Origin: Calliopum simillimum | Taxonomy: Eukaryota; Arthropoda; Insecta; Diptera; Lauxaniidae | DNA: 64,000 bases | NCBI GenBank assembly: GCA_951812925.1 | Contig: OX638371.1 | Location: forward strand, 37,050,101-37,114,100 | Direction of reading: 5' to 3' | Shown: positions 45,285-57,962 of the stretch, one piece after another | How the letters are laid out: every line of letters begins with the position of its first letter | Numbering within the stretch: the stretch's first letter is position 1 | Translations under genes and position numbers: made by a program | The notes under the pieces: generated by a model | The model's input: the letters and a program-made list of their open reading frames with translations, nothing else | Told to the model about the DNA's origin: nothing | The model's database searches: none

Positions 45285-45855
45285 CGTCAAAATATCCCGT
45301 AGATTTATCTGGCTGAAAAAAAAAACTTAGCATCATAAATTGGTTTTTTGGTATTTTTTGAGAAAAATTAGGGTTCTTCGAAAACGCTTTACACACAAAA
45401 CTAGCTTGAAATTCCTATTACAAAAGTTATTGTCGTCAACTTTTTCTGTAGATTCGTCTGGTTTATCAGAAAAAGTTTTTGCTCAAAATTAGCTCGAAAC
45501 TAGCTCAAAATTTGTGTGGTAAAAGATTTGGTCGACAACTTTTCCCGTGGGTTTGTCTAGCTGAAAAAAAAAAATAAGCCATATTAGAGTTTTTTTTTTT
45601 GAATTTCCGGCAAAGTTTATGGTTTTCAGGAAATCGCATTTCACTCAGGATCTCGAACTAACGTGAAATTCATGTTGTAAAAGATTTCATCGCCAACTTT
45701 TCGATTGGATTCGTCTTGCTGAAAAAAAAAAAGTTTTCGAGAAAATTTCAGGACTTCCATAAAACGCTTCTCGCTCAAAACTAGCTCAAAACTCCATTGT
45801 GAAAAAATTTATCGCTGACTATAGGTGTGGGTTCGTCTGGCTGAAAAAATTAAAG
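45285..45855 (+). repeat. Degenerate tandem array, about 115-160 bp units
   Basis: Five units each beginning with TCGTCAAC or TCGCCAAC, then a GATTCGTCTGGCTGAAAAAA phrase, then CTCAAAACTAGCTCGAAA. It follows repeat copy 3 directly. Confidence 0.75.
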
Positions 45856-46451
45856 TGAAGTGATACAGTGCTCCGATTTTCTGGAAAATGAATAATTTTT
45901 CAAACAGCTTGAAAAAAGCTCGAAATTCTCAATCCAAAAACTACAAAATTTGTTATACTTGTATGGTTAATTTTATAGTGCACATTTTTTCTCTCTTGAA
46001 ATATAATCGAAACTGTCTGGAAGTCCCTTATAAATCGTCGTGCATTTGCGTCAGCTTAATACCATAGACGAAAAACTAGTTCACTCGTTAGTCATCTGCT
46101 GGTGGAATTTACTTGAAAATACTGGTTCATTCTTTTACATTGAGATACCGCACCTCTTAGTTATGATGCTTATCGATTATTTATTTTGTTTAATTTGCTT
46201 TGTTTACATCGTTTATTCGCTGAAAATTCTGTTTTTGCCACGGAGCCTGAGTGCTTTTGGTTCGACCTCCACATGCTACAAAAAAGTGAAAAAATTTGCA
46301 GGTGGTCCAAGAGACTACAAAGTTTGGGAGACTCCTCTACCCTGAGATAATATGAAGTGTGACTATATGATCTGCTTATTAGCGGTTTGTTCGGATATCG
46401 GCTTGCTGTTTGCATAGCAATCTCTCGAGGAAGAATGTTTATTCATGATAA
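45856..46451. other. Gene-free DNA
   Basis: One plus-strand frame of 101 codons (46040-46345) has a hydrophobic middle but no recognisable motif and no supporting signals. I do not call it. Confidence 0.45.
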
Positions 46452-47195
46452 GACCCTACACCCAGGGTATATTCACTTTGTCCTTCCGTTTGTAACGCAG
46501 AGAAGGAGGCGTGGCAGATATAGAAAAGTATATATATTCTTGATCAGCATCGCCTCCTGAGTCGATATAGCCATGTCCATCTGTCTGGCTGGCTGGGTGG
46601 CTGGCTGTGTGTGGAAATACATTTTTTGGGAAAACTTAGCAAGATAATTCAATGAAATTCGGTGCACAGCCTCCGGCTGAGCGAAATCGGTCCACGGACA
46701 CGCTTACCGCCCATACAAAAAATATATTCAAAATGCAACTTTTGGAGTATTTTTCTTGATAATGCAACCAAAATACTTATAAATACTACGAATTGTAAGC
46801 GCTAGCTCTGAGCAAAAACTGGACAAATTCGGACAAGAGGACGTGGCACCTCTCATATAAGCAAAAGCTTCAAAACGCTATACTGAAACCGTTTTTTGAG
46901 ATAATCGAACCAAATTTTACTCAGACACTATGAATTATAAATGCAAGCTTTAAGCAAAAACTGAATAAAATCGGACAAAAGGGCGTGGCACCTCCCATAA
47001 AAGCAAAAGGTACAAAACGCTATACTGAAAACATTTTTTGAGATAATCCAACCGAATTTCACTCAAATACTAAGAACTATAACTTGGTAAATTTGGACAA
47101 GAGGGCGTGGCACCTCCCATATAAGCAAAATTTTCAAAATAATACTGTGTAGGGTATTTAATGTTTGGCCAGGCCAAAGGTAACACCCTTACTAG
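46452..47195 (+). repeat. ATACCC-hairpin interspersed repeat, copy 4 (most complete 3' end)
   Basis: 5' hairpin, TCTGGCTGGCTGG microsatellite, units of 142 bp (GCTAGCTCTGAGC at 46801, GCAAGCTTTAAGC at 46943), inverse end GTGTAGGGTAT (to 47157), then TTTGGCCAGGCCAAA and CACCCTTACTAG to 47195. Confidence 0.88.
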
Positions 47196-47284
47196 TTTTT
47201 ACTTACATTTAGTCACGTTTTTATGAAATTTTAGTTAATAAGTAAGCCCTTAATTACAACTGTACATTAAACAAATCAGTTTCA

Positions 47285-48869
47285 TGAGGAACTCCGCAGG
47301 GTGGAGTTAATTCACCACTTCTCTGGAATCTGGTTGTTGATGACTTGATAAAAAGTTTAATCAAACAGGGTGTACGAGTAGTGCCATACGCTGATGATAT
47401 TTGTATAATGGAAGTGGGTAAGGACTTGAATATCTTAAGTGATATCATGTCTTTGGCACTTAAATCCATTAAACTTTGAACAAGCTCAAAAGGCTTTAGT
47501 ATTAATGCCGAAAAAACTGAGGTTGTTGTTTTTTCAAATAAACATCAAATACCTCACTTTAGGCATCCTATTTTGGATGGCGTTAGTCTTCATTTAAAGG
47601 AAAGGATTACTTTCCTGAGTATTGTTCTTGACCTTAAACTTAAATGGAAGTTAAATGTTGAAAATAGAATTAGAAAAGCATACGTTGCATGTTTGGTAAG
47701 GCATGGGGTCTAAAACCGAAAATAATTTTTTGAATGTATAAGGCAATCATCAGGCCGATTCTCATGTACGGATATTTGGATGATGAAACTCTTTACATAA
47801 ATAAAGGTATTTGGATATTCTGTCCAGGGTTCAAAGAGTTGTGTGTCTCAGTGTTACTGGGGCTTTTAAAACTACTGCCACTGTTGCATTCAAAACGCTT
47901 CTTTACCTTGAACCAATTGATATTTTTGCCAGAAGCATGGCCGCTAAAAGTGCAATTAGACTTAAAGAATTGGGTTTCTGGAAATCAAAATCTTTTGGTC
48001 ATAATAGTATCTTACTCCAATTTATGGATTATGGTGTAATTGGTGGTATACCTATTACCACACCTTTTCTTCCCAAAGAACTTCCAGGTGGTAATACCTG
48101 AAAGGGAAAATTGGGTTTCCTTAAACTCATTCTTTGAAATATACACGGATGGGTCAAAATTGGATCAGGCATTTATTCTAAGCCTTTAGATTTAGCGAAG
48201 TCTTACAGACTGCAAAACGACTATAGTGTCTTTCAGGCAGAGGTTTATGCTGTTCTCAATGCTCATAAGTCCCAATTTCTTGAAAACGTTGTTATTTACA
48301 TTGTTAGCCAGACGTCAAAACTTGTGTTAAGCTGTAGGTACATCCTTTGCGATATTAGCGAGGACTATAATTTAACACTTTGCTGGGTTCCAGGTCTTAG
48401 TAATTTCGAGGGCAACGAAATTGCAGATGAACAGGCTAAAATAAGGTCGAACCAAAATACCATTTTGGCTGACCTTTCAATAAGAAATTCCATTAGCGTA
48501 ATCAAGGGAAAAATCGAAGATAAATGCATTCAGCTTTAAAATTTTAGATGGTCAAATCTTCGAGCTTGCAATCATATTAGATCAATTTGGCCATCATATA
48601 GTATAAATTGTACTAAATTTTTAATGTCAATGGAGAAACACAATGTACGGATCTTAATCGGTGCTATAACTGGACATTGTGCCATGGGAATCCATGCACC
48701 TCGCTTAGGTTTCTCAAACATTGGTGACCTTTGTAGAAGTTGTAAAGACCCTGATATGGAAGAAACAGTCTTCCATTTCTTTTGCGAATGTCCAGCGCTT
48801 TCGCTAGGACATAGAAGAAATTTTGGTCATTTCAATTTGGAATCGGTTGACTCACTATCTGGAGTGTGA
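47285..48869 (+). pseudogene. Decayed I/LOA-type LINE (RT, RNase H and C-terminal CCHC)
   Basis: Reads GTPQGGVNSPLLWNLVVDDL and VVPYADDICIM (YADD at 47397-47408), so it starts inside the reverse transcriptase. An RNase H part follows (YTDGSK near 48140, FQAEVYAVLNAHKS, LCWVPG, GNEIADEQA), then a C-terminal zinc motif LCRSCKDPDMEETVFHFFCE. Several in-frame stops and shifts exist (for example after LKSIKL). The first half and the endonuclease are absent. It is related to, but not the same copy as, the RNase H fragments around 38.5 and 43 kb. Confidence 0.85.
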
Positions 48870-50699
48870 AAAATTTGTAAAATGTTCAGAAAATATCGAA
48901 ATATTACTACTGTGTAAGTATAACCCATACAGCAGTAAAATCTACTTCTCCTTTTTTTCTTCTGTATTTAATATCTTTTGTCTTTTATCTGTAATCCTTA
49001 CATTGATGTTCATTTGACACGCATACAAAAGTACTGCTACACATTTTCTATAGCCTAATCCAACTAATCTGCTACAAGAAAAGTATGCAAAAAAGAAAAA
49101 AAGTAGTGAAAAAGAAAACTTCTCTTGCGGTTTTTATGCAAAAGGTTCAGGAGACAGAAGAAACTCAAGGCCAGCACTTAGATACGCTTAGAGCTATGTT
49201 GCTCATACTCTAGCTCTCTCATCATCATCGTTATATTTCATCATCATAGACAACCTCCTACTGTGTACGACTATTTCGCCATGGTTGAAGAAAAAAGTAA
49301 AAAAAAAACACGAAAATTCTTCCATCAATTGATGAAGCCAACAAGCTGTAGCCGCTATAAATGTTAACTGCTTGCTAAAAGCTTTCTTTATAAAACAAAT
49401 TTCTTATGCATAGATTTTTGTTCAAAGACGCATTTTTTAATGGAACATGATAATCCAAATGCTTAGCACGAAAACAATTTCAAGTTCAATATATTGAATA
49501 ATGTGAACACGATTATTTTTTTTTGAGAAATAAATAATGAGATTATTTAAATATTTAAAGTTAAGTATCTTAAAATCTTTTTGTAGATTATAAACTCTTC
49601 TGTGTAGATGCTAAGATGCTTTAAAGCTGATGATTTGCTCATTAACTTAACACTATAATGTCACACACAAGATTTTACTTGAACTGGTTGATAGCGTGAG
49701 AATGACCGGAAGTAAAAATTTTAAAATAAAATTAAAAAAAAAAAAACAAAATAACCTAAACTGGCAGAGATATAGACTTTTACTCATCCCTACCACCACA
49801 TCTCTTGCGTTTCCATGCTGATTTTAAAACTAGATAGTTCTGCAAACTCGTGGAATAAGAATGCTTTAGATAATTTTGTACTATGGTTTACTTACTATGA
49901 TGCTCCGAAAAATGCACCATTCAATGTTACGGGAGATCAAAACCACATTTAAATTTGAAATTTGATATTTTAACTACATATTTAATACAGATACTCAACT
50001 AGAGTTTCTATAAGAATAGCTTAACAAAAAAAAAAAAACACAATTGTTGACGTAGCACAGATTAGTGAAAACGGTAGGCAACGTTCAAAATGTCACCTTA
50101 TTACACTGAGCTAGTCGGAAATTCTAACATTGATGGGACCCTTGTAAGTAGTAAACATAATTCGGATACGCTAATTTCGTTGGTCGAAGTAATTTTTATG
50201 GTTAGGCTCTTGTTTTAGAGAAATTTATGTTTGAAAATTTGACTAAAAAAATAAAAATATTTATAAAAAACAGGTATTTTTTCCATTTCAACTAATACCT
50301 ATCAACAGATACCTATTCAGTTTGGTCAAATTTTTCACTTTTGCAACCAATTGCTTACACTTTTGCTTACGCTTACAAAAGGTACAGCAAAATGCTAAAA
50401 AATCTTTTTTTGTTTATATATTTTAAATATCATGAAATAATTACATTTCTGAGTTTTCGCTACTTAAATTTGATGGTTTCAGAAAACGTAAATTTCTTCG
50501 AAAATTTTTTAAAATTTTTAATTTTTAAATATTTCTATCTTAAAAACTGAATGACCCTACCTCTTGAAACTTATAGTACACACCTCTCCCCACGTGTTTT
50601 AAATAAAAAGTGTTTGCACCCAAAATGTTTTTTCGGGAAAATGTGTAGAATCACTCTTAGATGAAGCATATATAGCCCTTTTTTTAAAAGTGAACGGCA
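48870..50699. other. Gene-free DNA
   Basis: AT-rich with A-runs. No motif, RNA gene or element end identified. Confidence 0.5.
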
Positions 50700-51930
50700 C
50701 TTTTTCAAACTAGGGCCGAAAAACCGATTTTTTAGCACGGGACTCTGTACTAAAACCAAAAAAAAAGTTTGACTAAAACAGATGCAAAAAAAGAGTATGC
50801 AGAAAGTTTTCCGCTTATTTGTAGATTAAAAAACCGCAAATTTAAAAACCCTATCATATATCGTTTACGAGATATTGCGTTTTTACATAATTTTTTGAGT
50901 TTCTATCAAAAAATTTAATTTTTGCGTACAAAAACAATAATGATCAATATATAGAAACAAAAATAGTCAGTTCTAATGTACTTTTTGATGTTAAATCCGA
51001 ATCTGGTCTTGAAATAGCTCTATCATTTGCTCTGAAATTTGAGATATTCTAACCTGAAATTTTGGCATGTACGGTTTTTTCACCACTTTTGAGGTTATAT
51101 GACAGGACCAGGTAATTGTTCATCATAAAACTCGATAAGGTTTTGAAAAGCACTATTTTTTTTCTTCAAGACTCACTTTGATTTATATCAATATCTTGGA
51201 TTTTCTCTGAAATATCATAACCTAAAAAAAGTTAAAAAAATGCACGAAAGACGCAATTGGCAACATTGGTTAATTTATATAAAAAGTTGTTAAAAATGAT
51301 AAAGATGTTTAAGAATTTAGAACGTTTTTGTAAAAAGTAATTATTGTCACTTGTAATTTAATATTATCATTTTTAACAACTTTTTATATAAATCAACCAA
51401 TGATGCCAATTGCGTCTTTCGTGCATTTTTTGAACTTTTTTAGGTTACGATATTTCAGAGAATATTAAAGATATCGATATAAATCAGAGTGAGCTTTAAA
51501 GAAAAAGAATAGTACTTTTAATAACCCTATCGAGTTTTATGATAAACAATTACCTAGACCTGTCAGATAACGTCAAAAGTGGTAAAAAAAACCATCCATA
51601 ACAAAATTGCAGGTTAGAATATCTCAAAATTCAGAAGCGATAGAGCAATTTCAAGACCATATTCGGATTTGTTTCTATATATTGATCATTATTGTTTTGT
51701 ACGCAAAAATTAAATTTGTTAATAGGAAGTCAAAAAATCAAGTAAAAATGCAATATCTCGTAAACGATATTAGATATAATTTTTCAGCTTACAGTTTTTT
51801 AATCTAAAAGTAAGCAGACAATTTTCTGCGTACTAATTTTTTGTGTCCAATTTAGTCAAACTTTTTTTTGGTTTTAGTATAGAGCCCCGGGCTAAAAAAT
51901 GGGTTTTTCGGCCCTGGTTTGAAAAAAAAA
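50700..51930. mobile_element. 1.2-kb long palindrome (foldback)
   Basis: Left arm 50700-51300 and right arm 51365-51930 are inverted copies. Outer phrase TTCAAACTAGGGCCGAAAAA pairs with TTTTTCGGCCCTGGTTTGAA. Inner phrase TTTATATAAAAAGTTGTTAA pairs across a 60-bp spacer. There is no coding frame. Because a pogo-like protein piece follows at once, this may be the long-TIR part of that element. Confidence 0.85.
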
Positions 51931-51959
51931 GATAACTGTGAAATTTTGGAAATTTGGAA

Positions 51960-52440
51960 ACAAGTGGATAAGGGAGGATTCGTCAAGTGTAAATGGGAGG
52001 ATTCGACAACTGAAATTTATACATATGATTAAATTTTTCCATGAATCTGATTTTTGCAAAAGGTAAGGAGTTTGGTGCTAATGCCGATTTAAAAATGGAT
52101 ATGGAATCAACCTGAATCTGGTCCTGAACTCGTTGAAGGCTCCGACCTTCTTGATCCGAATGATTTGATGGATATGGTCCCGATTGAAGCGACACCCCTG
52201 ATTTTCGTTCTCCCATTGTATCACCGGAGGGTTCAAAAAATCAAGGGAATCAAGAATTTATATAAGAGATATAAATTACGTCACTTAGCTGGCTTAGTCT
52301 GCAAAACAATTGATCTGGCATTGACGCCGAAGACAAGCAAGTCTGGTTTCAGGGCAACAGGCATAATGTCATTCGATCCAGACGTTTTCATTGACGCTGA
52401 TTTTGTTGAAGTCGTTGAGAAGAATTTGTTGAATGTTTGA
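51960..52440 (+). pseudogene. pogo/Tigger-like transposase C-terminal remnant, fragment 2
   Basis: Reads WKQVDKGGFVKCKWEDS, then SGPELVEGSDLLDPNDLMDM, and finally SGFRATGIMSFDPDVFIDADF followed by a stop at 52440. GFRATGI.PF.PDVF.D.DF is the typical end of the pogo/Tigger DDE domain. An AATAAA lies at 52460. The middle part is homologous, base for base in places, to 20912-21150 on the other strand. Order of pieces looks rearranged relative to a normal pogo protein, and there are stops between them. Confidence 0.5.
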
Positions 52441-53103
52441 ATGTTTGAATGTTTCCAAAATAAATAGTTTTTTCTTTTTTCCCCATTTAAATGCGTTTTA
52501 CTCTATATTTTCCCATTTTTAGCCGATTTTCTAATGGTGCCCACAACCGAACCAAAATTGTTTTTTGTCAAAAATGATCAGTTCACTATTTTTGTGATAT
52601 AAGTAATTTTTCAACTGACGAAATCAATTGACTTTCTTCACCAGAAGTTAGCTAAGGTTGCTAGCTTTCCATTGATACTTATGTATATGTCTGCATAATA
52701 TACATTTGGTCAAAAGTTATGAGTCGAAAACAAAAAGGTGCCCATACCCGGCACTCTTCCCCTACTTATTTTTCAAATTCTTTAGAAATTATATTAAAAA
52801 ATATTCAGAAGCTTTTAGGAAAAATGCTTTTTGACCTAGAAAAAATGAAGAAATTATTAAGTCCTTTGGTAACCAATACGAATATTATTTATTCTACTAA
52901 AATTAGCAAAAATCAGAAATTGTCAAAAAATGGACTTAAGCGCATTGGCTTCTGGGCGACTCATATAATTGGTAGCATCTAGATATTAAGTAGTTAAAAA
53001 TAGGCGTGATCGGACGGCGTAAACACATCCGCATTTGGGATTACTTTTAGTTTTGATTCCATCCATCCAATCTACGCTAAAAACTGATTTTTAAATGGTA
53101 ATA
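52441..53103. other. Gene-free DNA after the pogo-like remnant
   Basis: A plus-strand frame at 52719-52982 (87 codons, Lys/Ser/Leu-rich) has no recognisable motif. Confidence 0.45.
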
Positions 53104-55686
53104 AAAGGGGATTTCTTTAAACATGTAAAACCTTTCAAAAACCAGGTAAACCTCCATAACTTACGAGACACATAAACAGACTCTAAAAATTTTTATGAAA
53201 CACAGTCTAATAAGGTCACTTTCGTTCTCACTCTAAATTTTTATTACTTTTTAAGAAATAACAAAAAATATGATTCTTTTGATGTGACTCCATACAATTG
53301 GTCCAATCGATTATCACAAACTTTTTGTATTTTTGAAATAGATTTGTTCAGATGAGTTGCTCTTAGAATTTTTCAAAGTTTAGACAACATTTTTCAACCT
53401 TTTCTGAATTATTTAATTTTTTCAAAACTTTTGAAAAAAATTTTTTTAAGCTCTACACTTTTAAGTTTGTCTTTTAAATTTTTCGTACTTTTTAACATTG
53501 GCTTGATTTTTCAATGTTTCCATTAATTTTCAATTTTCAGCTTTTTAAAGATTTTGTAATTTTACCAACAGTTTCTTATTTTTTAACATTTTTTGATTGT
53601 TTCAAAATATTTTGCCTCCTATAACACCACCACCTTTTTGAAAATGTTTCTTCTTTTACCCTTTACTTGAATTTTTCGACTGCTTGGAATCTTTTTAACA
53701 TTTCCAAAAAAAAAAACCTTTTATCTTAACTTTAACATACAAAATTTTTCGTACATTTCAAATATTTTTGAACTTTTTTCCATCTTTTGCAAAAACATTA
53801 AATATCTAAATTATAAAAGTAGACCAACAAAAATGCAAAATCCGTTTAATTTATGGCTACCCGAAAGATTTTTATCATGTTATTATGAAGAAAAGCTTTT
53901 AAGAAAAGTTTCGGAAGCTGCACATCAAAATTATTTCAAATAGCTCAGTCATTTAAAAATCAAGAAACATAAAAATTCATCAACATCAAATGCGAACAAC
54001 AATATTTTACAGGAAACATCATGAACATTTACTTTACACTTAAACTTAGACATAACAAAGTCAAAACGATGCGAAAAAATCACACCCAACAACCCCCAGC
54101 AATTTAAAATGTTGAAATTTGTAAATTTGCTAAATTCTTGTGGGTCATTTATTCATTCATTCATTCATTCGAGCGAACAAATGACTGCAATTGTGAGAAC
54201 TTGGAAATAAATAAAACAAAATCAGCAACAATTTACGCTAACAAGAAGAACAAGCAAGAAAATTGATTAAAACAGAAAGATTAGCAACGAGATGTTGCTG
54301 ATGATGAAGATAACAATGATGATGACGATAATGATGATGATGATAATTTGTGAAAAATGTGCGAAGAAAAATTTATTATTTAATTTATTATTTTAAAATA
54401 TCATTCGTTAATTTTGTAGGTTAAGAGCAATAGTTTGCGAGAAGCAACAACAAATGTAACAACATCTGAAATCTAGAACTAGAGCAACAAAGAAAAACAG
54501 ACGAGATAAGTACAAGTGTCAGCAACTGAAACTGTGCAGGGACAAATAGCAACAACGACAGCAGGCGGTCAATCAATGACTGTCGGTCAGTCATTCGCAC
54601 GAACTGGCGCAACAACTGGCGCAATGCTAATCAACAACAAACATAAACATCAGAAAAGTAACAACAATAACAGCAACATTAGCTGAAATAGAATTAACAT
54701 GCATTTTCACACTACTGAACAAAGTTTTCGGGACGCTCCGAAAACTAATTTCAAGCTTTGCCCAACGATCAGTGCAGTAATGCCGTTTTCTTTTCTGGTA
54801 AAATCCAAAAACTACTTGTCTCAATCGATTGATTGAAATTCAAGAAAATATAATCACCGAATAGCAGGTCTTCCTTTCAAGGTCGAATATGGTCATGCCT
54901 TAAATCTATTTCCATTTTCATCAATTGATTATATTGAACTTTTCTCGAAGTATGCGCATAAAAAGGCGCTTGAACCTGTTCTTGTCCATAGATCATTCTG
55001 AACTTTCTTTCTTCGATTGATAATTTTAGATATGAGTATTTCTATAAGCAGCTCTTTTTACATTTTGAAAGAAATTGAGACGATGAAATCCTTCAGACAG
55101 AAATAAATTTAAGTTATTAATGTTTCTGAATTTATTTTGAGATTGTTATGTATCAAGTTCTTTGAAGCTATGTATCAATACTATTCTCGCTTATTTGACT
55201 TTTTTCTAAACTACAGGGAGATTATAGTTTTGATTACTCCATCTAAAGTGCTGACAAAAATGCATTCACCAGAGTCACCAAGAAACTAGAGCTGGTTTTC
55301 GCCTAAATATAATGTTAAAGACAGTTGAAAGAACTTGCGAAGGTCATATTTATTCTAGACCAAGAGTAGACGACATTGGGAAAGTGGGGAAAACAAGAGT
55401 ATACAACGATAAAAGATGTACGATGCTGAGAGGAATATACTGGCTCACCTGCACGGTGGTCGTTAAAATGGGGGTTTTGGAATTCTAATAGAAAAATAAC
55501 ATCCTCTAAATTTGTTTCGGATTTTGGATGATTGATTCGTTTTATCTGCTCTGATTGTTTAGTGATTTTCCAATAATTTTCGGATTTTTTGACTGTTTTA
55601 ATGTTTTTCGATCCAATATCACTATTATCTATACTTATTGATGTAGTTGTTTTAGTTTAATTTTTTGTGTCCTTTAATGCTATGTA
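53104..55686. other. Gene-free DNA with one stray element end
   Basis: AAAAGGGGATTTCTTTAAAC at 53104 matches the end of the 18244-18604 element, with no partner end nearby. 53380-53820 is T-rich degenerate repeat. 54150-54170 holds (ATTC)n. 54300-54345 holds a GATGAT-rich patch and 54420-54680 a CAACAA-rich patch, as in fly UTRs or introns, but no exon is visible. Confidence 0.45.
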
Positions 55687-56407
55687 ACAGGTCATTCAAT
55701 AAGTCCTTTGGATGACACATAGATGGCGTTACTAGAATTTTTTCCATATGATTTTTATTAAGTACTAGCCTTCAAACGATACGTGTATAAATTTGGCAGC
55801 AATCGGACTATTGATTCGTGAGTTATAGCATTTGGTGTGAAGCAACTTTTGTTAGAGAAAAAAAAAGTGAATTTCGAGTTTTGACAAAGCATTGCTTTTT
55901 GATGAAATGGAATTGAATGGATTGATAAAAATTATCCGAACTCTCTTCCATCGAAACAAATGAATTGCTGAATTTAAACATGGTCGTACCAGCACAAATA
56001 AAACATAAAAAAATCCACAAAATGGTTTTGAACGATTGCAAAGTGAAGGTGCACGAGCTAGCTGACATTGTAAAGATATAAGATGGTAGTGTTTTTACCG
56101 TTTTACACAAACATTTGGGTATGCAAAAGCTCTGTGCAAGGTGGGTGCTGCTTGAGCTCACAGCCCGAGTAAACAAAAAAAAACAATTTTTAAATTATGG
56201 CTGTACAAAAGCTGTACAAGAGCCAAATTTCATTACTTTTTTGGGCTGTACAAGGGCCAAAAATGGTGTTTTTGCAGGACATTTGGGCCGTATACGATGC
56301 TTCATATGGGCTGAACATGGGCTGTACATCGGCCGTACAATTTATTGTTCTATTGAAATTTATTTTATATGATTTTGGGCGAAGAGAAAAAAATTCAAGT
56401 GTGGCTG

Positions 56408-56472
56408 ACATCGTTAAGCTGTGCGACTCAGAACATTGATAGCCTGGGTTCGAAACCCAATGATAGCGGAAA
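56408..56472 (+). other. tRNA-like module 1 in the foldback element
   Basis: TGGCTGACATCGTTAAGC resembles a Pol III A box. GGGTTCGAAACCC is a canonical B box and T-arm. The anticodon region lacks a clean stem. Confidence 0.5.
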
Positions 56473-56589
56473 AAAATTCTTTATTTTTTTTCTGCCTGCT
56501 GGTTGTACTTTTTTAAAATGAAATAACAATTTTTTTTTTAATTTTAACTTTGCAATTCAAAGAATTTTCTTTTTCGGCTTTTTAACCTT

Positions 56590-56660
56590 TCAGGATTTGA
56601 ACCTGGGCATCCCAAGTGTTCTACGATACGCACGTTAACAAGTTCAGCCAAAGCCATCAT
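56590..56660 (-). other. tRNA-like module 2 in the foldback element
   Basis: Minus strand TGGCTGAACTTGTTAACGTG (A box-like) and CCAGGTTCAAATCCTG (B box and T-arm with a 4-bp stem). It faces module 1 in opposite orientation and shares its layout. Confidence 0.5.
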
Positions 56661-56831
56661 TATTGAGTAGCTGGCTGAAAATTTATTGTATTATATTTAT
56701 TCTGTCATTCAATTTTATATGATAAAAAAATTAAAAAAAAATTGTATTTTGACGTCAACAGAAAAAATAAATTGTACAGCCCATGTTCAGCCCAATTCAA
56801 ATGGAAAAATCAATTGTACAGCCCATGTACA

Positions 56832-57962
56832 GTAGACTGACACAAAAAAACCAAAGGTGTTCCGATCTTAGGTGCTCAACACTCAAAATGTTCGGTAGGG
56901 TCTAGAAACTACGTATGTAAATTTTGGTAAAAAAATATTGAGATTTATCACTCGCGCAAGCTCGATAAGTAGCGCTGCCTTGATAGTACGAGAATGGGGT
57001 TCTTTCAGCCCGTGGAAATTGATAAAAAAGGATTTGAACAATTTTTTTTTCTGTCCTACTTTATGTTTTCGAGGTCGCTGAAGACAATGGCATTGCCAGT
57101 TTTTGGAAAAGATTCCAAGATTTCAAGATATTTATTTATTTCTTCTGGAAAGGTGCCAATATCTCCCAAATTTTTAAGTGGAAGATAAAAAAATTTGGGA
57201 CACATTGGCACCTTTGCAGAAGAAAACCGCGATGGTCATCAATCACTAGCTCCAGATGAATCATGCGCGGAAAAATTATGCCGAGGTCTTAGAGCTAGTT
57301 CTGCTTTTCATTGGAAATCCCACAAGGGAAATTTATCATAGGAATATCTTGAATGTGTTGAAACATTTGCATTTTATCGTGAAAATAAATGTTCCCGCAT
57401 CGCCAGCGACGTCGAAAGTACAAGGTAGGATCTCAAAAATCAATGAAAATAGCGTAAAATCGGCAGATATCCCCAGTGACCGGCAATACGGCAGGACGGC
57501 GGTTCAGTCTGTGGCCGATATCTCGAGAAGATTTTGTCAAAATGTGTTGTGCGACCACTCATTTTGTTCGTCACAATCTAGGCTACAAGACTAGTGTCCG
57601 AGAAAAAAAAAAAAATAAAAAATTTTCCTACGATTAATGACAATTTAATCTAACAAAAATCTCAAATTTTTTTTTTTCGAGAGATTTCTTAAATATCTTG
57701 AAATCTTGGAATCTTTTTCAAAAACTGGCAATGCCATTGTCTTCAGCGACCTCGAAAACATAAAGTAGGACAGAAAAAAAAATTGTTCCAATCCTTTTTT
57801 ATCAATTTCCACGGGCTGAAAGAACCCCATTCTCGTACGGTCAAGGCAGTGCTACTTATCGAGCTTGCGCGAGTGCTAAATCTCAATCTAGACCCTACCG
57901 AACATTTTGAGTGTTGAGCACCTAAGATCGGAACACCTTTAGTTTTTTTGGGTCAGTCTAAT
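56832..57962. mobile_element. 1.1-kb TIR element nested in the foldback element
   Basis: About 300-bp inverted ends: TAGACTGACACAAAAAAACC at the left and its near inverse ending GGGTCAGTCTA at 57962. The arms share TGTTCCGATCTTAGGTGCTC and CAATGGCATTGCCAGTTTTT. A TA target duplication is possible. Inside is a plus-strand frame (57256-57594, 112 codons) with no motif I know. Confidence 0.75.

Noticed and set aside
46040..46345. 101-codon frame with hydrophobic segment (possible small membrane protein)
   Set aside because: No homology recognised, no splice or polyadenylation context, and length within chance for AT-rich DNA of this size.
55823..56176. 117-codon minus-strand frame with signal-like start
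   Set aside because: Antisense to the mariner transposase remnant on the plus strand, which has a clear family match.
57256..57594. 112-codon frame inside the 1.1-kb TIR element as its transposase
   Set aside because: No catalytic or DNA-binding motif visible, and its 5' part overlaps an inverted-repeat region.
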